A stretch of DNA of 64,000 nt from Letharia columbiana. Taxonomy: Eukaryota > Ascomycota > Lecanoromycetes > Lecanorales > Parmeliaceae. This document shows positions 23,827 to 33,306 of the stretch, piece by piece (position 1 is the first letter of the stretch; every line of letters starts with the position of its first letter). Where the stretch lies: assembly GCF_014066305.1 (NCBI RefSeq), contig NW_023501082.1, positions 213,501-277,500 on the forward strand. Direction: 5' to 3'. Made by a program: the position numbers and the translations under genes. The notes beneath the pieces are model-generated. The model had not been told where the DNA came from. It searched no databases and saw nothing but the letters and a program-made list of their open reading frames with translations.

Positions 23827-25229
23827 TCATGCGACGCCAGATTCTTCATCATTTAGCCACGGACTAGCCTCCATCCGCTTCAGTAACGCCTGATAGCAGA
23901 CGAGCATCGTTCCGCTCTGGACGCTGGTCCAAACAGCTCTCGGCCCTACCCCTCGGAACAGTCCCATCATCCCCTCGGTCTTATATATGAGTCTCAGGCC
24001 AGTCACGACGGATGAGGTATCCAGCTTGACAGCATCGGGTTTTGGCATAGATGTATTTGGTGAGGAGGTTGAGATGAGACGTCTTGATGATGCTTGCATC
24101 GACGGATTGTGGGCTGCCCTAGGACTGCCCACTTTCTCCATCCGGGAAATTTTCGCAGGCTGCGGATGTACGTTCGTAGCTCCACCAGCTGGTGTGACAG
24201 TGTCGGGCGGATTGATCTGCGTTTGTATCCTGGTCTTGACCACGTCAAGCGGGCATGTCATCACACCAGCCAGTCCACCTGCCGACGCTGCTGTAGCGAT
24301 CTCTAGGCCTACACCAAGGTCCTTGCTACCCTTCCACCTCTTTGCCCAATTCCGCTCTTGCTCGTAAAAGGCGAATTGTAGGGCGGAGAAGGGCAGATCA
24401 CGAAAGATAGTGGCCTTATACCCATGGAAGAGAGCCGATACTCCCTCTCGTCGAACGATTGTCCGCGCCGCATCAATCGTTCCCCGGTAGTTATATCCCG
24501 AATTGAAGAAAGGGTTGTTGTAACGGCCTTGCAGTTGGAGTCTGGTCTTGAGGACTTCAGAGGGTACGTAGACAAATGAGGCGGCGAAGTCGGCAATAAA
24601 GCCTGCACTGATCAGTTTCTTTCCGGATGACCGAAAGGCAGGATTCACGTACCGCCAGCGAGATAAGAGAGTGACGGGTTTATGCCAGCATCTAACATAT
24701 GCCTCTTGCTGTATTCATAGGCTCCAAAGAAGATGATGGTGCCAGGAAAGGAGCCCAAAAACGCTGGTACAACACCGCTGTACAGTCCTCTTCGGAAACC
24801 TTCTTGACGGAAGATTTTGACGTATGTAGAGGATAACGATCCATACTTTGGCGGTTTGTGTGGGTCTCCTTGTTGACGGGTCTTGACTGTGTCAATGGAG
24901 TGCATGAGGAGGTCTCCAGATGTTCCGCCAAGGCCGCCAGCTATCATACACTGCATATAATTTCAGCTCATGACACGATTTGGCAGCGCTGAAGACTCCT
25001 GAGCAATCCGGCGTTGGCTCACCTGCCAGTATGGATGTCTAGGGTACTCCTCCTCCTCCTCTTCCGTTGATTGAGCGTATTCACCGGCCCGTCGCGTTCC
25101 GGACGTGCTATTCGACCCATCCTCATAATCTTGGACGTTGGAGAATACTGGGGTTTGGCGGTCGTTGGAAGGCGCATAGCTTTTGCGAGTGGATTGAGCT
25201 GGGTTGAAAAGACTGACAATCCAGGACAT
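23827..25229 (-). CDS. Mitochondrial carrier family protein (Mme1/YMR166C-like)
   Basis: Three exons (25229-25023, 24950-24653, 24602-23827; introns 72 and 50 nt) give 426 residues with three Solcar repeats. The repeat signatures are HSIDTVKTR (Ser in place of the usual Pro), VPSEVLKTR and CPLDVVKTR. Each is followed by the second-half EG-type motifs (RQEGFRRGLYSG, RREGVSALFHG, KTEGMMGLFRG). The third repeat is interrupted by a Ser/Pro-rich insertion of about 70 residues. A hydrophilic N-terminus of about 65 residues ends in an acidic run (EEEEEEYPRHPYW). Such carriers sit in the inner mitochondrial membrane. Overall likeness is to the yeast YMR166C/Mme1 group, linked to mitochondrial Mg2+ export, but the substrate cannot be read from sequence alone. 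The joining codon at intron 2 restores LAGGFIADF, which supports the splice choice. Confidence 0.9.
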
Positions 25230-25565
25230 GGCCCCTCAGGGCTTTATCACCGGAGCAGACCGTAGCTAAGTGCTAACAAGATGATAACATTTCGGAAACG
25301 AGCTATTCTCTGCCAAAGACCGCATTAAAAGCCTATCGATGCCGCTAATGATGATGCAGCTGGCGATGAGACCAATTGAGGTCAAACAAAAAATTGGCCG
25401 AAGATCTAATCTTATCTGATGCCAAGACTTTTCGAAATTGACTTGGTAAATCCATTTCACACACACCGACTCATTCACCTTCAATCATGGTCTTCTGAAA
25501 TTTATACCGAAAGACGGCGGCAACAACTTGTGAGATAACAGAGAGTAGTCTCTCTACTGTTCGTC
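25230..25565. promoter_or_regulatory. Shared promoter region of divergent carrier and PRPP synthetase genes
   Basis: 336 bp separate the two divergent start codons. No clear TATA box was recognised. A short palindrome-like TTTCGAAATT lies at about 25432-25441. Confidence 0.35.
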
Positions 25566-27285
25566 ATGAGACGCGTCCAAATATTTTCGGGTTCCTCCCA
25601 TCCTCTCTTGACAGATGCCATTTGCGAACGCCTCGGAACCTCACCGGCCAAAGTTGAACTGAAGAAGTTCAGCAACGGGGAAACCTCAGTCAGCGTTGAG
25701 ACCTCTATCAGAGACCAGGATGTCTTCATTGTTCAGAGTGGAAGCGACCAGGTTAATGACAGCCTCATGGAAATGCTGATCATGATCTCCGCGTGCAAGG
25801 GCGGCTCGGCGAAGAGTATTACTGGTCAGTCCAATTATGGACTCAGCCAGAGATGATACTGACCGTTCTAGCTGTGATGCCGTAGGTCCGGCTCCGCTAT
25901 TGGATGACCTAAGCTAAAAACCACCAAGATACTTTTTCTACTCTCGACAATCCAAGAAGAAGTCACACAGAGGTGCCATCACCGCACGATTGGTAGCCAA
26001 CCTCCTCTCTGTCGCCGGTATAAATCATGTCATCACCGTCGACCTACATGCTCCTCCCACTCAAGGCTTCTTTGGCAAGCCAGTAGACAATCTCCATGCG
26101 GAACCTCTGATCGCAAGATGGATCAAGAATCACGTACCAGGCTGGAAGGAAGCAGTGGTAGTCAGCAAGAATCCAGGCGGTACAAAGCGGGTCACATCCT
26201 TGGCAGATGCATTAAAAATCAATTTCGGTCTTGTCACAACCGACCGCCGGAGATCTGGTACGAATGGAAGCCTTGCAGGTAGTGGATTTCTGGAGAGAAT
26301 GGGTGATGGTGGTACTGAATCGCACATCTCGGACACAGCAGATACAAGTCCACCGAATGGAACAGCAGCTGAATCCGAGGACTCAAGAATACCGCCACGA
26401 ATACGCACATCGCCACGATTGGCACCAAACATAAACGGCGCCTCCGCAACCAGTATACCTTACCGCGGTCTGAATGGCTACACTCGATCAAGTCCTTTGG
26501 CCCAGTCTACTAGAGTCGACTCAGCATCACCTCCTACAAATCGGATTCCTGTGCAGAGGGAGCCTGTTACCAATGGTCCATCAAGAGCACTGCGCCTGGA
26601 GGAGAAGGAGGAGGAGGAGGAAGACTCGGCAAATGAGTACACAGATGAGCGTGCCAGAGAAGTCATCACTGGCAGGCTGGTTCAAGGCCACATCGTTGAC
26701 GACGATGCTCCGTCGCCCGTTCTATCTACCATGTCCGCCTCAATCGCGACTCTACCAGGAGACGTCATGGGTCAACCGCAGCTCGATGGACTCGATCCAA
26801 TGACGTCATCCTTCATATCTTCAACATCAGCGTTTCAACCTGACCATTCTGCCCTCGGCGGCTCGATGGACGCTACAGCGCACTCGGATGACGAGGAAGA
26901 AGGTTTCAAGAACCCCGAATTCGAGCACACGGTCACTCTCGTTGGCAATGTCAGAGATCGCACCGTGTTCATCATCGATGATCTGATTGATCAATGTGGC
27001 TCGTGGATTGCGGCAGCCGAGACGGTCGTCAAGCGTGGAGATGCAAAGAAAGTGTACTGCATCGCCACCCATGGGCTCTTCGGTGATAATTCACTTGAGC
27101 AGATGGAAGCTTGCGAATGCATCGACTACATTATGGTAACCAATACTTACCCAATAGCGCCAGAAAGGGTCAAGACGTGCAAGAAGCTTGTGATTCTGGA
27201 CATCTCGACTCTTCTTTCCGAAGCCATACGGCGCAATCACCACGGAGAGAGCATCTCCGCTCTATTTCAGCATTTTCCGGATTGA
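25566..27285 (+). CDS. Ribose-phosphate pyrophosphokinase (PRPP synthetase) subunit with long insertion
   Basis: It makes PRPP from ribose 5-phosphate and ATP for purine, pyrimidine, His, Trp and NAD synthesis. Three exons are inferred: 25566-25824, a 10-nt exon 25872-25881 and 25929-27285 (541 residues). Family blocks in order: IFSGSSHPLL, KKFSNGETSV, VFIVQSG, the ATP-site Y-S-RQ-K block across the microexon (AVMPYFFYSRQSKKKSHRG), VDLHAPPTQGFF, VVVSKNPGGTKR, and the PRPP loop as IIDDLIDQCGSW. A non-homologous insertion of about 210 residues (roughly 200-415, Ser/Pro/Glu-rich with an EEKEEEEEDS run) precedes the PRPP loop. Yeast Prs1 and Prs5 also carry such insertions, so this is that type of subunit and probably works in a hetero-oligomer. 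The PRPP loop departs from the classical DDMxDTxGT, again as in that subgroup. Confidence 0.93.
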
Positions 27286-28182
27286 GTAAGCTTCGTTGCC
27301 GATGGTCAAAGATAAAATAGCGTGGCGTCAGCGAATTGAACGAATAAGGAACAGACTAGCAGCAGAAGGCTGGTCAGAAAGCATCGAAGAGAGCACAGAA
27401 GTGGATGCCTGCTCTGTTGGAGCAGAGGATTACGCTTGGCATTCGGAGAGCAAGATGCTTGGACATGGAATTTGCTGGAGATACTACCGAGACTGCTCAT
27501 GCGAGAAGCATTGCAATTCGAAGTTTACTCTTTGCAATGGACTCTCTAAAGCATAAGAACAATATACTAAGCTTTTACAATTTGTCCTCATTACTATCTA
27601 CGGTGCAACACTAGCTCCCCAATCTGCTCGCCTGCTTTGGCTCGTGTTCTTTGTGACCATAAGTCCCTTCAAACTTCTCCAAGGAAAACAGATGCATACC
27701 CAGGTGGACATCTACTGGAACTCTTTCCCTCCCATAGGGAAAGTTCTCAACGGAGCGCTGGCAGATCGATTCGCACCGAGGACTGAAGGCACTCTTTCCA
27801 GCCTGCCAAGGCGCCAGGCCTTCGGGTTTGGATGGAGGCAATTGCAAGAGAACGCTTCGAACAAATTCGTGTATCATCTGAGGTTTCTTTCATTATGTCA
27901 GCTACCGTACTAGTCAATTCATCGCTGTCAAAAAACGATCCCGTTCATAAAAAAAAGGCATCTAGTATTCCTATGTCTACGTATTCTGGCTATTATATTG
28001 TTCCACCCATCTATCAGAATGACACGTCTCGTGGTACAGCCCACCACTGCCGCCAATCTTGCCCGACGCCACTCCATACACGTCTCGATCTCTCTCTTCA
28101 CCACCGCCACTACTTTGACAAATCATCAGCTCGGATCCCAATTTTTCGTACGCGTGAGCCCTGACGTACGTTCACCTCCACC
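27286..28182. other. Intergenic region, no gene supported
   Basis: Short frames at 27296-27556, 27644-27913 and 27832-28164 (+) have no motif and lack flanking splice logic. The region lies between the convergent ends of the PRPP synthetase gene and the small repeat protein. Confidence 0.4.
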
Positions 28183-28419
28183 CTAAGCCGTCGGATGCAC
28201 CTTCTCAGGCAACACTTCCTCGGCCTTCTTCGGCACCGCCTCCTGCGCTACCTTGGGCACTGCGCTGTCGCCCGTCGCATGACTCTCCGCTCCGGTGGCG
28301 CCGGTGTCGTGGATGGCGTTGGGGACTACCTCTTCGACCTTCTGGGGCAGCTTCTCTTGGAGTGTCTGGGGCACGATGCTGTCGCCTACGGCGTGGGATT
28401 GGTCTGTTCCTTGAGGCAT
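28183..28419 (-). CDS. Small hydrophilic two-repeat protein
   Basis: A 78-residue ORF made almost wholly of two imperfect repeats of about 35 residues. Each has the order SHAxGDSxVP, Q/A-rich amphipathic stretch, then K-x-EE-V/L-P-x-x-x-H. The first reads SHAVGDSIVPQTLQEKLP and the second SHATGDSAVPKVAQEAVP. It is highly charged, lacks Cys and Trp, and is predicted disordered. I recall short fungal ORFs with the same SHATGDS..VP repeats, so it is probably a real and conserved gene. Its composition is like LEA or stress-hydrophilin proteins, which is a guess as to role. The ATG sits in GCCTCAAGGAACAG-type sequence on the complementary strand with no intron. Confidence 0.7.
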   Translation of the reverse strand: MPQGTDQSHAVGDSIVPQTLQEKLPQKVEEVVPNAIHDTGATGAESHATGDSAVPKVAQEAVPKKAEEVLPEKVHPTA

Positions 28420-29157
28420 GATGGTCGTGGTTGAAAGGGTGCGGGTGAAGGATTGTTGTTCTTTTGGCTGATGGGGTGGATGGGTTCGGTTTATCGACGG
28501 TTGGGAGAGTGGTCAGGTGTGCGGGCTTTGTGTGATGGGGACTGAAAGTTCGGGGAGATGGGGATGGTTTATATACACTTCTTCTCCGACCTTGGCTTCA
28601 TACTGCCCGGTCTCCTGTGACATCAGCGAGCGCACAGCCCTCGCGAATGCGAGTACGACAAACGTCAGCCTCTTGAGACGTTCCAACCGACTCCGTATGT
28701 TTTGACAGACATTTGGCTTTGCCTTGGCGGAAAGTCCACCCTTGTAGGTTTAGCGCAGCGGTCTTCGCATCATCGACCGACCGACCGATCGATTCTCTTT
28801 ACCTACTTTACTTTTCCGCTGTCGAGCGAGGTATTTTCTATCCCTAGTTTCGCACATTGCAGATGCCTGCGGCTGCGAGTACGAATAAGTCGGGCTGATG
28901 GTTTCCGACTCGGTGTTTAATGCCTAGGCGATCGCGGTGATGCGGCGGTTCTTTTGGTCGATACGAATACGAAGGCTAGCCCTATGGCTGGGGATTACCC
29001 TTGGAGGCTGACCATTTTTCCGGCGTTCAGAAGCCATGGCTACATCTGGCGTCGAAGCATGAATAGAAACCAATAGACGGTTGTAATAGCGGCGCCCAGG
29101 CTCTCTCAACTTTCCAAGCACGACATTTTCAAGCCACGCTTCAAACCCTTCCAGACA
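28420..29157. other. Intergenic region
   Basis: No gene is seen. A GACCGACC/GATCGATC run lies at about 28776-28790. Short frames on both strands have no motif. Confidence 0.35.
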
Positions 29158-29440
29158 ACTATCTCAATGGCGGACTTTCGATCTCAGTCTCCATCACCGG
29201 TTTCGGATCTGATAAGATCGTTTCGGCGCGCTTGATCACCGCGATAGGAGACCCCCTTCAAGTGGGCCAAAGTACATACATCGACCTTCTATATGCCATC
29301 TGTGGTGCAGGCCAACTTTCCGGCCTCGCGACACGGCTGGTTGTGAAGACGTATCCGTTGTCCGATCTCGGAAAGAAAAGTAAGTCATCTGGATGGGCTG
29401 AATACGACGAGCAGACAATCTTGTTCATGCGTACAGGTTA
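29158..29440 (+). pseudogene. Relic of a FAD-linked (BBE-type) oxidoreductase
   Basis: The + strand reads LSISVSITGFGSDKIVSARL and then a block ending AICGAGQLSGLATRLVVKTYPL. This order and spacing match the middle of the FAD_binding_4 domain of berberine-bridge-type oxidases, where a Gly-Gly-x-G loop is followed by D.L..A.RG.G..FG.V....K.YPL. Only about 75 residues remain. Upstream there is no N-terminal His/Cys flavinylation region, and downstream the frame closes after KK (a GTAAGT at 29379 could be an old intron donor) with no later exon found. It is therefore a truncated relic. It lies 570 bp before the sulfotransferase-like gene on the same strand. Confidence 0.5.
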
Positions 29441-30009
29441 GGCTAAGGTGGACTGGGTTGAGTAGCAGAGTTGTACGCTGAGTACCGCTTCAGAGGCACG
29501 GAGAGACTTGCGCGTCTGAAGAAATTGGGTGTATTCACGAGTGAGTTCCTAAAACAATTTGTCTGCCAGAGAAGGGTTCAACTCAAGGCGTCCTTGATGA
29601 AAAGTGGACGCCGTGACGCAACGGTCACGTGTAAATTAGCTTGTAATCGACGTGGGCGATGGATATCAAGCGAGACAAAATCAGCGAGCCATCAAAGAGC
29701 GGGCAACTTTTCAAAATGATGTGCATCATAAACAACGGAGGGCTGAAGGTCAATTTGAGTGCGAGGACTGGATTAATAATCGCCGTAATCCTGCCAAAGG
29801 CCTGACTATTCTGCGTCTTAGCATCATTAGAGAGATAAGTGCTCCGCCACTTTAATGCGTAGAATTTTCAGCCGCACCGCCTATTCCCTTTTTGCGATCA
29901 AAGCGTCAATGACATCCCATTACACGTCTTGCAGCTTTGCAAAGTTGACCTCGCTAGGAGGTCTGACAAATGGAAGAAGAACCCTAAATAGAAGAAGTCG
30001 GAGTACAAC
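29441..30009. other. Intergenic region
   Basis: No intact gene. A frame at 29471-29719 has no motif. This region must hold the promoter of the sulfotransferase-like gene at 30010. Confidence 0.35.
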
Positions 30010-30909
30010 ATGGCTGGCTCTATGCGGAAAAATGCTCGCACAGTCCCAATGCAAGTTTTATCGCTGGCAATGCCCCGAACTGGGACAGTGAGTATGTCTG
30101 ATCCGTGTCCCGCTCGACAACGGAGAAGAAAAAGACAATTTTTCAGGCCAGAGCTTGAAATATTGGACTTTCTCTGACTGATAACAGCAATGCAAGCCGC
30201 GCTGGAGATTCTGGGCTGCAAGCCCACCTATCACGGATACACACCACTCTATAACATCGATGAGTGCGCCAAATGGATCTGCGCTTTCGACGCGAAATAT
30301 CACAATCGCGGTCCGCTATTCACTCGAGAAGACTGGGATGATTTGCTGGGCAATTACCAGGCCGTGACGGACTCACCGGCCATCTGCTTCGCGGAAGAAC
30401 TCATCAAGGCTTACCCCGAAGCAAAAGTCGTGCTTGTGGAACGAAACATAGAGAGCTGGTACCAAAGTTTCGATGGCATGATTCAGGAGATGTATAATCC
30501 TATGATCCATGTCCTACGGCTCCTCGATCCACAGGTCCTCGGACCTACCGCCACTATGTTCAACTATGTCTACAAAGACCGCAGGGGATTCTGCCGGACT
30601 GATAACAAGGACGAGCTGCAACATACCGCGAGAACGCTGTACAGAGAACATTATGCACATGTCAGGAGGGTTTGTCCGAAGGATAGATTGCTAGACTTCA
30701 GGCTTGAAGACGGCTGGGGCCCGTTGTGCGAGTTTCTCGGCAAGGAGAAGCCCGATGTGCCATTTCCGAGACTCAACGAGGGTGCTGCGTTGGCGGAAAG
30801 GTTCAAGGAGTTCCAGAAGCGCAGTATGCTGCTTGTGTTGAGAAATCTGACGCTTGTTGGTGTGTCCGCGTGGGTAGTTCTGCTTGCGGTGGGATGGGCG
30901 AGGCGATAG
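30010..30909 (+). CDS. P-loop sulfotransferase-family protein (Sulfotransfer_4 type), membrane-tailed
   Basis: Two exons (30010-30091 and 30188-30909) encode 267 residues. Using the GTATGT donor at 30092 restores the phosphate loop as MPRTGTVTMQAALEILG, matching the PRTGT-x-S/T motif of this fungal family. Another GT four bases earlier would break the frame. Further family marks are TYHGY, FDAKY, FTREDWDDLLG, AVTDSPAICFAEELI, the 3'-phosphate-site-like VVLVERNIESWYQSF, YREHYAHVRRVCP and DFRLEDGWGPLCEFLG. A hydrophobic helix at the C-terminus (LTLVGVSAWVVLLAVGW) ends in Arg-Arg, fitting a tail anchor. The family is often annotated only as P-loop NTPase. Sulfate transfer from PAPS is inferred from fold, and no substrate is known. 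Confidence 0.88.
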
Positions 30910-31880
30910 CTGGTTCGAGTGCTGAAGACTCGTCGCGAGGCTTGATCAGACCATTGATCACAGTAACAACACCTCTCGTACTAGATTTCTTGGGTCGAAG
31001 ATGAACAAGCTGTTCCTGGATCGAGCGACGTGAGAAAAACAAGAGGATGCGAGGGGTCTAGTCGGCACATCATGTCAGATCTTTGGCCCCGAGCTCATTT
31101 GCGGCAGCGATAGCGACGTTATGAATACGCTTTGCAGAGAGTCGCCCCATGAAACCGATGGATGGGGCTGATTTGTTGTTTCTGAGCCGCAGCACCTACC
31201 CTTAACGCAACATTACCGGTCACTTCTATCATCCTAGTGACTCATTCTAGCGAAAAAACCCTCGGCGAACAAAATGATTTTGATCATGATACGAACGAAT
31301 CTGTGCGCAACAACTTTACTTCAGATACGCTCAGCCTGGGGACTAGCGCAAAGGAAGCGAAATTGCGTTAGGTGGTCAATACAAAGTAATCTCGCGGAAC
31401 ACTAACCGAGTTCGTCAAGTTCTTGCGGCGCGACTTACTCAGCCCAGGCCTAGCGGAGCATGCTTTTTCTGCATTGCTTTCGCGTTTCGTATGCTTCGCA
31501 GATTGCAACATGTCGCACTCAATTGCTGTTCTTGACTTAGATCATGCATTTCCCGCGTGTTGCTGCGCCCTATTTCACAGCTTCAGCTGAGGATAGTATT
31601 ACCATCTCTTCTAACAACTGTGCGCGGCGCCGTTCAATCCTTCATATAGAACCTCTGTTCCTCAATCTTTCCTTTTACAAAAAAACATCGTCTATAAAAT
31701 CGTCGGATCTCTTCCTCCGCGTTTCCATCTGTTAAGGTAGTCCAATCTCACCACGCTACACCCCACGCTTATCCAACAGCCTCAATAACAAGCCGCGTCA
31801 CCACACCAGCCCCATCCCCATTCACGCACCATACCCCCAACACTACATCACCCCCTTCCACCTCCCCCCCTCCTCCGAAA
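30910..31880. other. Intergenic region, no gene supported
   Basis: Nothing recognisable. The sequence just before the next small ORF (31740-31880) is strongly C-rich on the + strand, as many fungal 5' leaders are. Confidence 0.4.
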
Positions 31881-32072
31881 ATGTGCATCGCTTTCGGCTA
31901 CAACCTCTACAAAAAATCCCAGGCCAAGAAAGCCGCGGCCGGCAACCCGAACGAAAAGGACTACGCGCCCAAACCCCATCCCGTCAACGCGGGCCCTCCT
32001 CAAACTAATTATCCACCACCGGCGAACGGGCAGCCGCCCAGAGCCCCTTACAATCCGGACCAAAGCCTTTAG
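31881..32072 (+). CDS. Small Lys- and Pro-rich protein of unknown function
   Basis: A 63-residue ORF. It begins MCIAFGYNLYKKSQAKKAA and then becomes Pro/Asn/Gln-rich (KPHPVNAGPPQTNYPPP). Codon third positions are strongly biased to C and G in the first two thirds, unlike the surrounding frames and like the conserved genes of the window. This favours real coding. The ATG follows a C-rich leader (CCTCCGAAAATGTGC). There are no introns, signal peptide or known domain. An antisense frame over the same DNA is a shadow. Confidence 0.55.
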   Translation: MCIAFGYNLYKKSQAKKAAAGNPNEKDYAPKPHPVNAGPPQTNYPPPANGQPPRAPYNPDQSL

Positions 32073-32139
32073 ATGGCCGATGAAGGGGGCTGGGGGGAGA
32101 TGTGTGCGGGATGAGGGGCTGGCGGTTGCGGAGCTCTGG

Positions 32140-32205
32140 ACGGGGGTTTTGTTGGAGGTGGTGGGGTTGGGGAGGGGGGAGGGAGGGGGGGAGGGAGTCT
32201 GTGGG
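32140..32205 (+). repeat. G-rich tract
   Basis: Multiple GGGG runs on the + strand just after the small Pro-rich ORF, probably in its 3' region. It has quadruplex-forming potential. Confidence 0.6.
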
Positions 32206-32315
32206 GTGATGGGAGTTGGTCTGATGGGATGGGTTGAGGAGGCGTTGTTAGGCGTCGTTGTGCGTGTGTACGATGATGAGTAGAAACGGGATACCCAATC
32301 GCCCATAGGAATCAT

Positions 32316-33306
32316 GGTTCTATCGGGTCAATCTCTCTGTTGATTTTTATTCCATATGCGTTTATTGGTGCTTTGTGCGTTTCTCGTCGACATCCTTCGG
32401 TTTCCATCCAATCCATGCTGAGATTGAGCGTGAAGACGAAATATCCGGCGTCGAAAGGAACGAGGAATTCCGCTTTTCCGTTTTGCAGAAAACCGTCCCT
32501 TCCCATACTCTCATCGAATCAGACTCCTCTCCTGCCAACCAACCTCCTCATCCTCCCTTGCCGATTTCCCCAACCGGTCGTCTCCGTTACGGCAGCCCTG
32601 TCGACGTACCGACCATGCGTCCCTGCTCTCGCTCTTCGCATCGGCTTCATTTCTTTCGTGCTCTACGTCAGTGTCCAAGCGCTCCATCTGCACATCAATC
32701 CCCTTCACATCGCTGCACCCTCCTCCTCCCCATTCGCTTAAGCGTTGCTACAATGAACCCAAGATTCAGGATTCATATTCCGTGCCATTTTCGAGACGGT
32801 CGCTCTGTATCATTTCCGCCATTTGGCAGGCCGTACGAGTACCTTGTTTTGCATTCGTTTTTCGGGTACGCAGCGTTTGGATTGTACACTTTGGAAGTCT
32901 AAGACTGCGTTCTGACTTCATTTTGAAGTGGTCAGGACTCTGCTGCGTTCCACTTTTATTGAACGCACGTCTTCGAAGGCCTCCCGCTATTCCCGATTGG
33001 TCCTGGTCTGACGACGTCAGCCTGTTGAGCCAATCATGTTATTACCATTTGTCACAGCGGCCAGTGGAACACACCCAGGTTTTCTTGTACATCTCACAAC
33101 CCATCAACTCCATATCAGGGTCTGGCACCCTACTGTTAGCTACCTTTCATCTACTTGCTTACGATATTGCTATATTCATTACGATTTTGATTGTTTGGAG
33201 TGGACATGTCTACTTAGTTCTCTGTGAGAAGATACCTGGACTTGGGATATATGTCACTCGTCTTTATCATTTTCAATGGCTTCTTTGCCTCTTAGCAAAG
33301 CATATA
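32316..33306. other. Intergenic region
   Basis: The 259-codon + strand frame from 32671 runs antisense into the end of the AAA ATPase gene and has no motif or coding-like composition. It is not called. Nothing else is seen. Confidence 0.4.

Noticed and set aside
26130..26803. Frames overlapping the PRPP synthetase insertion
   Set aside because: Alternative-frame shadows. The main frame stays open through the insertion and rejoins conserved sequence on both sides.
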